Assembly: GCF_014596725.1 (NCBI RefSeq)
Contig: NZ_JACVEG010000003.1
Coordinates: 513,884 to 577,883, forward strand
DNA length: 64,000 nucleotides
Origin: Vibrio sp. Y2-5
GTDB taxonomy: Bacteria; Pseudomonadota; Gammaproteobacteria; Enterobacterales; Vibrionaceae
Reading direction: 5' to 3'
Below, one piece after another: positions 30,848 to 40,528 of the stretch. Each line of letters begins with the position of its first letter. Within the stretch, counting starts at the first letter, position 1. Both the position numbers and the translations under genes were made by a program. Below the pieces are notes generated by a model, which had not been told where the DNA came from, did not search any database, and worked only from the letters and a program-made list of their open reading frames with translations.

Positions 30848-32152
30848 TTAAGCAGCAACTTGAGGGTTCATTAGCTCGTTAAAGCTAATTGCTTTCTCAG
30901 TTACTGTTGCTTTAGCAATGATCGCGTCAATCGCTTGTTCTTCTAGAGCTACGTTGCGCATGTTGTTCATCATTTGCTCGTTTTGCTCGTAGTAAGAGAT
31001 AACTTCGGTTGGATCTTCGTAAGCTGTTGCCATCTCTTCGATAAGTGCTTTCACTTTCTCATCGTCAGCTTTTAGCTCTTCAGCTTTGATTACTTCACCT
31101 AGAAGTAATCCAACAACTACGCGACGTTTAGCTTGCTCTTCAAACATTTCACGTGGAAGTTGGTTTGCAGCTTCGATGTTACCACCGAAACGTTGTGCAG
31201 CTTGTTGACGTAGAACGTCGATTTCTTGGTCTACTAGAGCAGCAGGAACGTCGATGTCGTTCTCTTTCACTAGGCCTTCAATCGCTTGATCTTTGATACG
31301 CGCTTTGATTGCTTGCTTAAGTTCACGTTCCATGTTCTTACGAACTTCAGCTTTAAGTGCGTCAACACCGCCTTCAACAACACCAAACTTAGCAACGAAC
31401 TCGTCATTGAGTTCTGGAAGCTCTTGAGCTTCTACTTTATTCACTTTGATAGCGAACTTAGCTGCTTTACCTTTTAGGTTTTCAGCGTGGTAATCTTCTG
31501 GGAAGTTTACGTCGATTTCGAATTCCATACCTTTAGTTTTGCCAACGATACCGTCTTCAAAACCAGGAATCATGCGACCAGCACCCATTTCTAGAGGGAA
31601 GTTTTCAGCTTTACCGCCTTCAAACTCTTCGCCGTCGATAGAACCAACGAAGTCGATAGAAACGCGCTTACCGTTTTCTGCAGCTTCTTCTACTTCAGCC
31701 CAAGTAGCTTGTTGCTTACGTAGTGTTTCTAGCATCTCTTCAACGTCAGAATCTTGAACTTCTGCTGCAGGCTTTTCTACAGTGATGTTTTCAAGACCTT
31801 TCAGTTCAACTTCTGGGTAAACTTCGAAAGTTGCAGTAAATACTAAGTCTGCACCTTCTTTAACTTCTACTGGTGCGAAAGTTGGAGCGCCAGCTGGGTT
31901 GATTTTCTCTTTTACGATTGCTTCAATGAAGTGGCGTTGCATCACTTCACCAAGAATGTCTTGACGTACTGCTTTGCCGTACATTTGAGCAACCATCTTC
32001 ATCGGTACTTTACCTTTACGGAAACCGTCGAAACGACGATTTTTCGCGATGTTGCGTAGTTCAGCTGCCACTGCATCTTCGATGTTTGCAGCAGGAACAG
32101 TAATATTCAAACGGCGCTCTAGGCCTTCTAGCGTTTCAACAGTAACTTGCAT
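30848..32152 (-). CDS. tig: Trigger factor
   Basis: 434 residues. Ribosome-associated chaperone and prolyl isomerase that shields nascent chains. The N-terminal ribosome-binding domain has the signature GFRKGKVP at about residues 43-50. The FKBP-type domain (about 150-245) includes [11 protein letters not shown] and [10 protein letters not shown]. The helical C-terminal arms complete the fold. First gene of the tig-clpP-clpX cluster. Confidence 0.97.
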   Translation of the reverse strand: MQVTVETLEGLERRLNITVPAANIEDAVAAELRNIAKNRRFDGFRKGKVPMKMVAQMYGKAVRQDILGEVMQRHFIEAIVKEKINPAGAPTFAPVEVKEGADLVFTATFEVYPEVELKGLENITVEKPAAEVQDSDVEEMLETLRKQQATWAEVEEAAENGKRVSIDFVGSIDGEEFEGGKAENFPLEMGAGRMIPGFEDGIVGKTKGMEFEIDVNFPEDYHAENLKGKAAKFAIKVNKVEAQELPELNDEFVAKFGVVEGGVDALKAEVRKNMERELKQAIKARIKDQAIEGLVKENDIDVPAALVDQEIDVLRQQAAQRFGGNIEAANQLPREMFEEQAKRRVVVGLLLGEVIKAEELKADDEKVKALIEEMATAYEDPTEVISYYEQNEQMMNNMRNVALEEQAIDAIIAKATVTEKAISFNELMNPQVAA

Positions 32153-32171
32153 TGTATATAAACCTCAAAAC

Positions 32172-32201
32172 TGGCTCAGTATTCCTGAGCATCATGAGCC
32201 A
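32172..32201 (-). promoter_or_regulatory. Alternative hairpins in the tig leader
   Basis: TGGCTCA (32172-32178) can pair with TGAGCCA (32195-32201), or GCTCAG (32174-32179) with CTGAGC (32185-32190). The two folds exclude each other and lie about 20 bases before the tig start codon. Confidence 0.4.
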
Positions 32202-32383
32202 ACATCTCTGTTTGGCTTCATCCTTATTTTGTGCTCGATAGAACACTTAACTTGTAAATATTGAGCATCGATACTCTCAGTGAACTTCACCTAAATACCG
32301 AACTAATGAGTGACATCTTTTGTCGATTTGCGCCGAATAAAGGTATCTCTGATTAGCCTCAGGACTAAAAAATTAGACGCGAT

Positions 32384-32412
32384 ATACTACCGATCTCAGC
32401 TTTAGCTGTCGA
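32384..32412 (-). promoter_or_regulatory. Candidate sigma-70 promoter of tig
   Basis: On the minus strand TCGACA (32412-32407), 17 bases, TAGTAT (32389-32384). It would give a leader of about 225 bases. Both hexamers are imperfect. Confidence 0.4.
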
Positions 32413-32668
32413 GCGAATACCCGGCAAGAAAAAGCCAATGTCCTAAAAAACTCTTTGAGTGCTAAAAAATTCATCAACGAATAGTTCACTCGATGGCACT
32501 GAAATGGGGACAATATAGGCTTTTTCAAGAGAATCGAGGGATTTTTTTCCTCAAATAATCAAAAAGAGATCTGGCTCTTGTTTTGTCTCCCATATTCGAT
32601 ATGTTTTTGAATCGGAAAATGGAACTTCCCAGTATCATGAATGGCGAAATAAACAAGGAATAAAAAAT

Positions 32669-34471
32669 ATGACAAGGATGCTGTCTGTACGCCAACTCTC
32701 AGTATTGTTTTTGATCATTTATGTTGTCATCGCTGCTATGGCGGCTCATCTCGTTTGGCGCTATAGCTATCAATCTCTATTGATACAGCAACAGTCAGAA
32801 CTTGAACGCTTCTCAAGCCATATCTCAGCCAAACTCGACAAATACGCTCACATACCTCGATTGCTCTCTAAAGACAAAGAGCTCGTTGATGCGCTCAATC
32901 ATCCTGAAAACAGTGCACAAATAGACTTAACTAATCGCTATTTGGAGCAAGTTAACGAGGTTATTCAGGCTGCAGACACTTACTTACTTGATGACATAGG
33001 CAATACCATCGCATCCAGTAACTGGAACCTAGACCGTTCCTTTATAGGGCGAAATTTTGCGTGGCGCCCTTATTTCTACGATGCTATTTCCGGCCAAAAA
33101 AGTCAGTACTTTGCGCTGGGGTCAACCTCAGGACAACGAGGCTACTACTACGCCTATCCTGTCATCTATGCTGCGGAAATTATCGGTGTTGTGGTGGTAA
33201 AAATGGATCTTTCATCCATTGAAGACAACTGGCAAAGCAAGAACAGTTACTTCGTTGCAACAGACGCTAACAACATTGTGTTCATGTCCAGTCGCCCAGA
33301 CTGGCTATTCCATAGTGTTTCCGAACTGAGCGAACAGTCACGCCAAAAAATACAGGATACGCGCCAATACTTAGACAACACTATCCCTTCTTTGGGTTTT
33401 TATGGTGATGTCAATATTAATGAAACGGAATGGGTACAGCCTAATCAAGGTTGGATTAAAAACGACTACATCGTTTCTACTAACAAGCTCAACGAGCTTG
33501 CGCTCAACATTCATGTCTTATCGCCCAAAGTAAAAGTGTTCTGGGATACCTTTGGCTTCTTAATCATTCTGACAATGATATTCGCCATCATCTATCTCGC
33601 TTTTTTGCTGTTACATCACAGGCAAGCCCGTCAGCGTCAGATAGAACGACTACAAGCGGAAGCCAAACAGAAGCTTGAATTTTTGGTGATGGAGCGAACC
33701 TCAAAGCTTCATGTAGAGATTGACGAACGGACAAGAGCAGAACAGGCTTTAAGACAGACTCAAGAAGAGTTGATCCAAGCCGCTAAGCTGGCTGTGCTCG
33801 GACAAATGTCTGCCAGCATCAGTCATGAGCTGAACAATCCACTTGCGGCGATTCGCAGCTTTGCCGATAACGGCAGACGATTTCTTGCCAATGGAAAGCC
33901 AGAACGCACCGATGAAAATCTAGGGCGTATATCCGCATTAACGGTGCGTATGGCAAAAATAAGTGAACAGCTTAAATCTTTTGCCAGAAAAACAGAAACT
34001 GGCGATCAGATTGAAGCGCAACTGCTTCCCCTGATCATCAATGCAAAAGAGCTTATGCAGCCACAGTTTAAATCGAATTACGTCGAACTTGATATTCAAG
34101 CACCAGAGTCTCCGATTCGATGCAGCATTAACCCCATCCAGCTGGAGCAAGTAATCATTAACTTGCTGACCAATGCAATGCAGGCTGTTGATGAACGGGA
34201 GACAAAAAAAGTGGTGCTGACATTAGAAGAGCACCAAGACCGTATCTGCATTCACGTTGACGATTCAGGTACTGGGCTCCATTTGAATCAAATGAAAAAC
34301 CTGTTTGAACCCTTCTTCACTACCAAGAAAAATGGTTTAGGGTTAGGGTTATCTATCTCGCAGCAAATCATGCACGGCATGGGTGGCGATCTTACCGCCC
34401 ACTCGTCACCGCTAGGGGGAGCGAGGTTTACGATTACACTAAACAAACCCCAACAAAGTTCAGAGCAGTAA
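32669..34471 (+). CDS. dctB: C4-dicarboxylate sensor histidine kinase DctB
   Basis: 600 residues. Membrane kinase that senses external C4-dicarboxylates and phosphorylates DctD. TM1 is at about residues 7-28 and TM2 at about 290-315, bracketing a periplasmic double-PAS (dCache-like) sensor of about 260 residues. A coiled coil follows, then the H box with H386 (SASISHELNNPLAAIR) and the ATPase domain with N (INLLTNAMQAV), G1 DDSGTGL and G2 GLGLGLSI. It is followed 14 bases later by dctD, so the two form an operon, divergent from tig and convergent with dctPQM. Confidence 0.93.
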   Translation: MTRMLSVRQLSVLFLIIYVVIAAMAAHLVWRYSYQSLLIQQQSELERFSSHISAKLDKYAHIPRLLSKDKELVDALNHPENSAQIDLTNRYLEQVNEVIQAADTYLLDDIGNTIASSNWNLDRSFIGRNFAWRPYFYDAISGQKSQYFALGSTSGQRGYYYAYPVIYAAEIIGVVVVKMDLSSIEDNWQSKNSYFVATDANNIVFMSSRPDWLFHSVSELSEQSRQKIQDTRQYLDNTIPSLGFYGDVNINETEWVQPNQGWIKNDYIVSTNKLNELALNIHVLSPKVKVFWDTFGFLIILTMIFAIIYLAFLLLHHRQARQRQIERLQAEAKQKLEFLVMERTSKLHVEIDERTRAEQALRQTQEELIQAAKLAVLGQMSASISHELNNPLAAIRSFADNGRRFLANGKPERTDENLGRISALTVRMAKISEQLKSFARKTETGDQIEAQLLPLIINAKELMQPQFKSNYVELDIQAPESPIRCSINPIQLEQVIINLLTNAMQAVDERETKKVVLTLEEHQDRICIHVDDSGTGLHLNQMKNLFEPFFTTKKNGLGLGLSISQQIMHGMGGDLTAHSSPLGGARFTITLNKPQQSSEQ

Positions 34472-34485
34472 ATTAAGGAAGTTGT

Positions 34486-35826
34486 ATGTGCGATGTATTT
34501 TTTATTGATGACGAAGACGATATTCGAATCGCCATTGAGCAAAGCTTTGAACTGGCAGACATCGATGCTCGTTTTTTCTCAAGTGCTGAAGACGCATTAT
34601 TAGCCATTAAGCAGGACAAACTGCCCATGGTGGTCGTCACGGATATTTGCTTGCCCGGTTTAAGCGGACAAAATCTGCTTTCATCCATTCACCATCAGGA
34701 TAGCGACGTCCCAGTTATTCTCATCACTGGTCATGGCGATATATCGATGGCGGTACAAGCAATGCATGACGGAGCGTATGACTTTATCGAAAAACCTTTT
34801 GCTCCAGAAAGATTAATAGAGACTGTAAACCGAGCGATTGAGCGCAGAAAACTGACGTTGGAAAACCAGCAACTGAAACGCAGCCTTAAAGCCAGCCAGA
34901 CCCTTGGCCCTCGAATTATCGGTGAAACAAACAGTATCATCGCATTAAGAGAGACCATTACACACGTAGCTGACACTAATGCAGATATTCTGCTGTTTGG
35001 CGAAACGGGCACAGGTAAAGAACTCATTGCCCGCTCATTGCACGAACAAAGTTCTCGAAGAGAACAAAATTTCGTTGCGGTTAACTGTGGCGCAGTGCCG
35101 GAAAACCTGATCGAAAGTGAACTCTACGGGCACGAAAAAGGCGCGTTTACAGGTGCAGATGCGAAACGTATCGGTAAATTTGAACATGCCCAAGGTGGTA
35201 CACTGTTTCTCGATGAAATCGAGTCCATGCCAATGCAAGCGCAAATTCGATTACTGCGAGTACTGCAAGAACGAGTGATTGAAAGAGTCGGCTCCAATGA
35301 GCTGATACCACTGGATATCCGAGTCATTGCTGCTACCAAAGTGGATCTAAAAAAAGCAGCTCAAGAAGGCACTTTTCGTCAGGACCTATACTACAGACTC
35401 AACATTGTCACGCTGGATATTCCGCCGCTGCGTGAACGCCGGGAAGACATACCAGCCCTTTTCCACCACTTCCTACTTGTGGCAGCAGCACGTTATGGTA
35501 AAGCCGCTACCGCATTGCCCCAGAGTGCATTACAGGCGCTTCTCAGTCATAACTGGCCGGGAAATGTGAGGGAACTGCGCAACGCAGCGGAGCGTTATGT
35601 TTTACTTGGCAAGCTTTCAGAACTAGGTGAACAAAGCACAAACGCCAAAGAGCTGACCAGCCTTGCCGAACAGGTGGCCGAGTATGAGAAATCACTTATC
35701 GAACAAACGCTGATAGAATGTTCCGGTAGCATTAAAGACACCATGGAGCTGCTTAAGACTCCAAGAAAGACACTCTACGATAAAATGCAGAAATATCAGA
35801 TAAATAAAGACAATTACAAAGAATAA
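34486..35826 (+). CDS. dctD: C4-dicarboxylate response regulator DctD (sigma-54 activator)
   Basis: 446 residues in NtrC-type order. The receiver has the phospho-acceptor D53 (VVTDICLPG) and K103. The AAA+ domain has Walker A GETGTGKE (172-179), the sigma-54 contact loop GAFTGA (219-224) and Walker [12 protein letters not shown]-terminal Fis-type helix-turn-helix (about 405-440, [19 protein letters not shown]) binds enhancers. It should activate the dctPQM operon, whose sigma-54 promoter lies at 39072-39088. Confidence 0.93.
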   Translation: MCDVFFIDDEDDIRIAIEQSFELADIDARFFSSAEDALLAIKQDKLPMVVVTDICLPGLSGQNLLSSIHHQDSDVPVILITGHGDISMAVQAMHDGAYDFIEKPFAPERLIETVNRAIERRKLTLENQQLKRSLKASQTLGPRIIGETNSIIALRETITHVADTNADILLFGETGTGKELIARSLHEQSSRREQNFVAVNCGAVPENLIESELYGHEKGAFTGADAKRIGKFEHAQGGTLFLDEIESMPMQAQIRLLRVLQERVIERVGSNELIPLDIRVIAATKVDLKKAAQEGTFRQDLYYRLNIVTLDIPPLRERREDIPALFHHFLLVAAARYGKAATALPQSALQALLSHNWPGNVRELRNAAERYVLLGKLSELGEQSTNAKELTSLAEQVAEYEKSLIEQTLIECSGSIKDTMELLKTPRKTLYDKMQKYQINKDNYKE

Positions 35827-35860
35827 GCTCCATCTTTGTAGAAAGTCGTTTAGAGATAAA

Positions 35861-35896
35861 AAAAGACGCCCTGTAATATTGGGCGTCTTTTTTTTC
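35861..35896. terminator. Bidirectional terminator between dctD and dctM
   Basis: AAAAGACGCCC (35861-35871) pairs with GGGCGTCTTTT (35881-35891), 9-base loop, followed by a T run and preceded by an A run. Confidence 0.9.
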
Positions 35897-35910
35897 AGGT
35901 TTGATCAAGC

Positions 35911-37272
35911 CTATCGGGTAATAATTTCTGGCCCCATAAGTAACGTAGGTAACCAAGTTGATACAGCCGGTATATAAGTAACGATAATCAAGAATAGGAA
36001 CATAATCGCTACCCAAGGTAATGCCGCTTTAACCACATGCATCATAGACATCTTCGCTACCCCAGCAGTCACAAACAAGTTGAGCCCCACCGGCGGTGTT
36101 ATCATACCTATCTCCATGTTCACAACCATCATGATACCAAGGTGAATTGGGTCAATCCCTAACTGAATGGCAATTGGGAACACCAACGGAGCAACGATAA
36201 TCAACAGTCCTGATGGCTCCATAAACTGTCCACCAATCAACAGCAAAACGTTAACCACGATGAGGAAAGCAATCGGACCTAAACCGGCGGAAAGCATAGA
36301 TTCCGTGATCATCTGAGGTACGCGTTCTTCAGTCAATACATGTTTCAAGATCAGCGCGTTAGCGATGATAAACAATAACATGATTGTCAGTTTACCTGCG
36401 TCATACAAGGTATTTTTTGTATCTTTATGTACAAAAGATTCAAACACTTTTACTACAGCGGGTTTGGTGTTTTTCCTATCAGCAAAAGGCCCCATATCAC
36501 GGTAGATAAAGTTCGCTAGGATGAAAGAGTATACCGCAGCAACAGCAGCCGCTTCCGTTGGTGTAAAGATACCCCCATAAATACCACCTAAGATGATAAC
36601 CACCAGCAGTAAACCCCAGCTTGCATCTTTTGCCGCGATCATCGCTTCACCCCAGCCAACAAATGGCTGCTTTGGAAGGTTCTTAATACGTGCTGCAATG
36701 TAAATGGCAACCATCAACATCAAGCCCGCTAAAAGCCCAGGGATGACACCGCCTAAGAACATACGACCCACAGAAACATCCGTTGCCGCTGAGTACACAA
36801 CCATAACAATCGACGGCGGTATCAGAATGCCCAAAGTACCTGCGTTACAAATTACCCCAGCAGCAAACTCTTTCGAGTAACCATTTTTCACCATGCCAGT
36901 GATAACAATACTACCAATAGCAACAACCGTAGCTGGTGAGGAACCCGACAATGCCGCGAACATCATACACGCCACAACCGACGCCATCGCTAAACCACCG
37001 CGAAACCAACCTACCATCGCAATCGCAAAACGAATAATACGCTTCGCCACACCACCCGTAGACATAAAGCTAGAAGCCAAAATGAAAAATGGTATTGCTA
37101 ATAGAGTGTAGTGCCCTTCAAACGCATTGAATAATGTTTGTGCCACCGAAGCGAGAGAAGCTTCAGAATGCCACATTAAAAATAGAATACTGGAAAGTCC
37201 CAGAGATATGGCAATCGGCACACCAACGAGCATGAAGCCAATTACTAATACGAATAACAGCAAAATATCCAT
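35911..37272 (-). CDS. dctM: TRAP transporter large permease DctM
   Basis: 453 residues with about 12-13 hydrophobic segments. It is the ion-coupled translocating subunit that imports C4-dicarboxylates (succinate, fumarate, malate) delivered by DctP. Recognisable family stretches are GVPIAISLGLSS, SGSSPATVVAIGSI, MEPSGLLIIVAPLV and IGMITPPVGLNLFV. A three-base gap separates it from dctQ, so the two are translationally close. Confidence 0.94.
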   Translation of the reverse strand: MDILLLFVLVIGFMLVGVPIAISLGLSSILFLMWHSEASLASVAQTLFNAFEGHYTLLAIPFFILASSFMSTGGVAKRIIRFAIAMVGWFRGGLAMASVVACMMFAALSGSSPATVVAIGSIVITGMVKNGYSKEFAAGVICNAGTLGILIPPSIVMVVYSAATDVSVGRMFLGGVIPGLLAGLMLMVAIYIAARIKNLPKQPFVGWGEAMIAAKDASWGLLLVVIILGGIYGGIFTPTEAAAVAAVYSFILANFIYRDMGPFADRKNTKPAVVKVFESFVHKDTKNTLYDAGKLTIMLLFIIANALILKHVLTEERVPQMITESMLSAGLGPIAFLIVVNVLLLIGGQFMEPSGLLIIVAPLVFPIAIQLGIDPIHLGIMMVVNMEIGMITPPVGLNLFVTAGVAKMSMMHVVKAALPWVAIMFLFLIIVTYIPAVSTWLPTLLMGPEIITR

Positions 37273-37275
37273 AAT

Positions 37276-37938
37276 TTACTGCTCCTTGTTCTTATTGGTG
37301 GTGCTCATGACATCTTCCACATCTGCCATTTCTGCTTTCAGAGCATCAAGATCTTCTTCCGCTTCATGACCTGAAATCATACGGTCCAATTTACCCGTTA
37401 AAATTTGGTATGCGATTTGTAAGAAACGGAAAGTCAGTAGTGCCATGCCGATAGGCAAAGCCATATAAGGAATAAAACGTGGTAGTTTTTCGTAACGCTC
37501 ACCTTCATTGAGCCAGTCTGCTAGGAATTGCAGCATATCTGGCATCGGAATATCGTCGGTTTCATACCAGGCGCGTTCACTTACAAAGGGATACCAATAG
37601 TTCCATGAACCAATTAAAAGCAACACTGAAAACGTTAAACAGCAAGCGACCGCGATTAGCGCATAAATTTTTCGCCCGCCTTCTGGGGCTAAGTTAATCA
37701 CCACATCAACACCGATATGGAAATGCTTTTTAACCCCGTAAGAAGCCCCAACTAAAACCATCCAGGCAAACATAAAAACGGTAAGCTCAAGCGCCCAAAG
37801 AATGTTGTCATTAAACATGTAACGCATAATGACATTGACGAACGTAAGTAACGTCATTGCCCCCAAGAAGAAAGCAATAAGTGTCTCTTCAGCTTTGTCA
37901 GTGAATCGACCGACTTTTGCAAAAAATGACTGTTCCAT
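37276..37938 (-). CDS. dctQ: TRAP transporter small permease DctQ
   Basis: 220 residues with four TM segments (about 15-35, 47-68, 90-112 and 150-172). It supports the DctM transporter subunit. The DctQ domain stretch MRYMFNDNILWALELTVF and WMVLVGASYGVKKHFHIGVD is typical. The acidic C-terminal tail (EAEEDLDALKAEMADVED) is cytoplasmic. It is longer than the shortest DctQ proteins because of the loop near residues 120-145. Confidence 0.93.
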   Translation of the reverse strand: MEQSFFAKVGRFTDKAEETLIAFFLGAMTLLTFVNVIMRYMFNDNILWALELTVFMFAWMVLVGASYGVKKHFHIGVDVVINLAPEGGRKIYALIAVACCLTFSVLLLIGSWNYWYPFVSERAWYETDDIPMPDMLQFLADWLNEGERYEKLPRFIPYMALPIGMALLTFRFLQIAYQILTGKLDRMISGHEAEEDLDALKAEMADVEDVMSTTNKNKEQ

Positions 37939-37970
37939 AAGATACTTAGCTCTTTTGTAATCGTTATTTT

Positions 37971-38002
37971 GAAAATGCCCCTACCCTTAGTGAGCAGGGG
38001 CA
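37971..38002 (-). terminator. Attenuating hairpin between dctP and dctQ
   Basis: TGCCCCT (37976-37982) pairs with AGGGGCA (37996-38002), followed by UUUUC on the minus strand. Partial termination here would yield more binding protein than permease. Confidence 0.6.
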
Positions 38003-38009
38003 AACATCA

Positions 38010-39008
38010 TTACTTCTGATTAGAAGCCAAAGCAGCATCAATCAGATCGCTACCAATATCTTTCTCAAACTTCTTCCATACCGGTTTCAATGCATCAACC
38101 CATTGCTGACGCTGCTCTGGTGTTAGTTCACGAACCACACCGCCAGCCTCAATAACGTATTGTTTATTCTGCGCTTCAACCTTGTTGGATTCTGCGTTAC
38201 GCGTTTCAGTCACTTCTTTCAATATTGTTGCAAATTGATCACGAACGTCTGCTGGTAGACCATCCCACCACTTGGTAGAAGTCACGACTAGGTAGTCTAG
38301 AATGCCGTGGTTTGTCTCTGTAGTACCATCTTGAACTTCAAAGAACTTCTTACCATAAATGTTTGACCACGTGTTTTCCTGACCATCAATAACTTTGGTT
38401 TGTAGGCCGCCGTACACTTCAGCAAATGACATTTTTTGAGGGTTGGCATCTAACTGTTCAAACTGTGCAACTAACACGTCAGACGCTTGAACACGGAACT
38501 TAAGCCCTGCTGCATCAGAAGGAAGCACGATTGGCTTGTTAGCAGAGATTTGTTTCATGCCGTTATGCCAGAATTCAAGACCACGAACACCACGACGATT
38601 CATCGCATTTTTCAACTTGTCGCCCGCTTCAGAGTTTTGGAATCGGTCCACGGCATCTACATCATCAAAAAGGAAAGGTAAGTCGAAAATGCGGAACTTT
38701 TTGGTGAATTTTTCAAATTTTGAAAGAGATGGTGCCGCTAACTGAACATCGCCGTTCAACATTGCTTCTAACACTTTGTCATCATCATAAAGCGTTGAGT
38801 TTGGAAATACCTGCATACAGGCTTTACCGTTCATTTCTTCGTTTACACGTTTTTCAAGCAATGAAGCAGCGATACCTTTCGGATGCTTATCTGTGTTAGT
38901 TACGTGGCTAAACTTAATCACGATTTCACCCGGATCACAGTTTGCAGCAGCGTTGAAGCTTGTAACAGCTAAGATAGAGGCAGTCAGTAGGGTAAGAGGC
39001 TTTAACAT
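38010..39008 (-). CDS. dctP: TRAP transporter C4-dicarboxylate-binding protein DctP
   Basis: 332 residues. A signal peptide of about 22 residues (MLKPLTLLTASILAVTSFNA) precedes the periplasmic DctP fold. The substrate-binding arginine segment LKFRVQASDV (about 150-160) and GGLQTKVIDGQENTWSNI are diagnostic of C4-dicarboxylate binders. First gene of dctP-dctQ-dctM, read from a sigma-54 promoter about 65 bases upstream. Confidence 0.95.
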   Translation of the reverse strand: MLKPLTLLTASILAVTSFNAAANCDPGEIVIKFSHVTNTDKHPKGIAASLLEKRVNEEMNGKACMQVFPNSTLYDDDKVLEAMLNGDVQLAAPSLSKFEKFTKKFRIFDLPFLFDDVDAVDRFQNSEAGDKLKNAMNRRGVRGLEFWHNGMKQISANKPIVLPSDAAGLKFRVQASDVLVAQFEQLDANPQKMSFAEVYGGLQTKVIDGQENTWSNIYGKKFFEVQDGTTETNHGILDYLVVTSTKWWDGLPADVRDQFATILKEVTETRNAESNKVEAQNKQYVIEAGGVVRELTPEQRQQWVDALKPVWKKFEKDIGSDLIDAALASNQK

Positions 39009-39071
39009 TATTATTCTCCTTGGTTTATATCATCAGCTAACTCATCAATGAGCGCTGCATGAACTCTATAG

Positions 39072-39088
39072 AGCAAGGAGCAAGCCAA
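39072..39088 (-). promoter_or_regulatory. Sigma-54 promoter of dctPQM
   Basis: On the minus strand TTGGCTT (39088-39082), five bases, TTGCT (39076-39072). The invariant GG and GC are present and correctly spaced against the consensus TTGGCAC-N5-TTGCW. It lies about 65 bases before dctP and fits control by DctD. Confidence 0.82.
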
Positions 39089-39191
39089 GTTGAAACAATT
39101 AATTAACATTCATTTAAAAACAATTGGTTACATTTAATTTATAAGTATCAAATTGATAACACTAGTTTTGAAGGGTTTAGAAATGGGTGGA

Positions 39192-39226
39192 AAATGACAC
39201 ATTGAAAATTAACATTTGTGTCATTT
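39192..39226. promoter_or_regulatory. Perfect palindrome upstream of dctP, candidate DctD enhancer
   Basis: Ten-base arms AAATGACACA (39192-39201) and TGTGTCATTT (39217-39226) with a 15-base spacer. The centre is about 135 bases upstream of the sigma-54 -12 element, the usual enhancer distance. It also lies just after the stop codon of the upstream sugar-binding protein gene, so a terminator role is an alternative. Confidence 0.5.
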
Positions 39227-39256
39227 CCCGCCTATAGAAAGAAAGTAGCCTTGAAA

Positions 39257-40504
39257 CTACATTGAGGATTTAACTACTTTGGTGAGACGTTGCACCGCCT
39301 CTTTTGGCGTTTCATTTGGATTATTGAAGAAGTTGGTGATCACATCAAACATCGCGCTTTGAACATAGCTGGTGGTCGACATCCCATGAGCCATACTTGG
39401 AACCAGATCGCCGGTTTTAGCCGATGATTTAAACTCTCGCATCGAATCGAGGGCACACTGGTCGAAATGAGACATATCCATATCCAGCCGAACAGGGATA
39501 GAACCTTTATTTAAGTTAAAAACTTCCTGAAACTTGGGGTCAAGGATGGTAGAAGCCAGCGCTTGTTGTGCTTTAAAATTTTCTTCATCTTGAAGATCAA
39601 AAAACGCAAAACTGTCGACGTTGTAAGTGAATTTCCCTGCTGTACCAAATGCTGGTGCACAGACATAGTCTTTTCCCGGTACTTTTCCTGCCGCAGAAAA
39701 TTCGCCTTTTGCCCAGTCACCCATGATCTGCATTCCCGCCTCACCCTTGATTACCATAGAGGTCGCGGTCATCCAGTCTCTCCCTGGCGAGTTATTATCA
39801 ACATAGCTTCGAACACGTTTAAACTGGGTGAAAACCTCAATCATTTTTTCACCACCTAAAGTGTCCATATCCAAGTCGACAAACGCTTTTATGTAATCTT
39901 TCGCACCCAAGACATCGAGAGCAATAACTTCAAACAGCGTGGCATTTTGCCAAGGTTGGCTACCGTGAGCTAAAGGGATTAAGCCAATGGCTTTGATTTT
40001 ATCCGCTGCCGTAAAAAACTCATCCATAGAGGTTGGAATCTTTGCCCCTGCTTTCGCAAACACTTCGGAGTTAGCCCAGAGCCAATTCACGCGGTGCACA
40101 TTAACAGGAACAGCAACATAGTGATTATCGTACTTCATAACATTAGTAATCATTTTGGGAATCACATCATCCCAATGCTCAGGATTCGCAACGCTATTTA
40201 AGTTGGTCAAAAAACCAAGTCGCGCCCACTCTTGAATGTCGGGGCCTTTAATGTTGGCCGCAGATGGGGGATTACCAGAAACTGCACGCGTTCTTAACAC
40301 TCTCATTGCGCTTTCACCGCCACCGCCTTCTACACCGAAATCAATCCATGAGTAACCTTGCAGCTCCAGCATGTCTTTCAGTACAGAAATCGCATTTGCT
40401 TCGCCACCCGCTGTCCACCAGTGAAGCACTTCCACTTCTCCCGCACTTGCCGGCGTTACTGCAGAAATTAATGAAGCGGCGAGAAGAGTTTTCGTTATTT
40501 TCAT
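39257..40504 (-). CDS. Sugar ABC-transporter-type substrate-binding protein without transporter genes
   Basis: 415 residues. Signal peptide with likely cleavage after residue 21 (VTPASA). The fold is MalE-like (family 1 solute-binding), and the start EVEVLHWWTAGGEANA resembles glucose/mannose-binding proteins of the GtsA type. No ABC permease or ATPase gene lies on either side. Instead it follows, by 24 bases, a histidine kinase and response regulator read in the same direction, so the three probably form one operon. It may feed a transporter encoded elsewhere or present ligand to the kinase; neither can be decided here. Confidence 0.85.
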   Translation of the reverse strand: MKITKTLLAASLISAVTPASAGEVEVLHWWTAGGEANAISVLKDMLELQGYSWIDFGVEGGGGESAMRVLRTRAVSGNPPSAANIKGPDIQEWARLGFLTNLNSVANPEHWDDVIPKMITNVMKYDNHYVAVPVNVHRVNWLWANSEVFAKAGAKIPTSMDEFFTAADKIKAIGLIPLAHGSQPWQNATLFEVIALDVLGAKDYIKAFVDLDMDTLGGEKMIEVFTQFKRVRSYVDNNSPGRDWMTATSMVIKGEAGMQIMGDWAKGEFSAAGKVPGKDYVCAPAFGTAGKFTYNVDSFAFFDLQDEENFKAQQALASTILDPKFQEVFNLNKGSIPVRLDMDMSHFDQCALDSMREFKSSAKTGDLVPSMAHGMSTTSYVQSAMFDVITNFFNNPNETPKEAVQRLTKVVKSSM

Positions 40505-40528
40505 TGTTTTTCCTTGTGAGTAAGGAAT

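Larger units (their letters stand above)
32153..32668. other. Divergent tig-dctB intergenic region
   Basis: About 516 bases without a gene. The left half is a long tig leader with switchable hairpins and a candidate promoter (both listed). The right half should contain the dctB promoter, which I could not place. No tRNA or small reading frame is convincing. Confidence 0.55.

Noticed and set aside
32494..32513. Sigma-54-like TGGCAC upstream of dctB
   Set aside because: No TTGCW follows after five bases, so the -12 element is missing.
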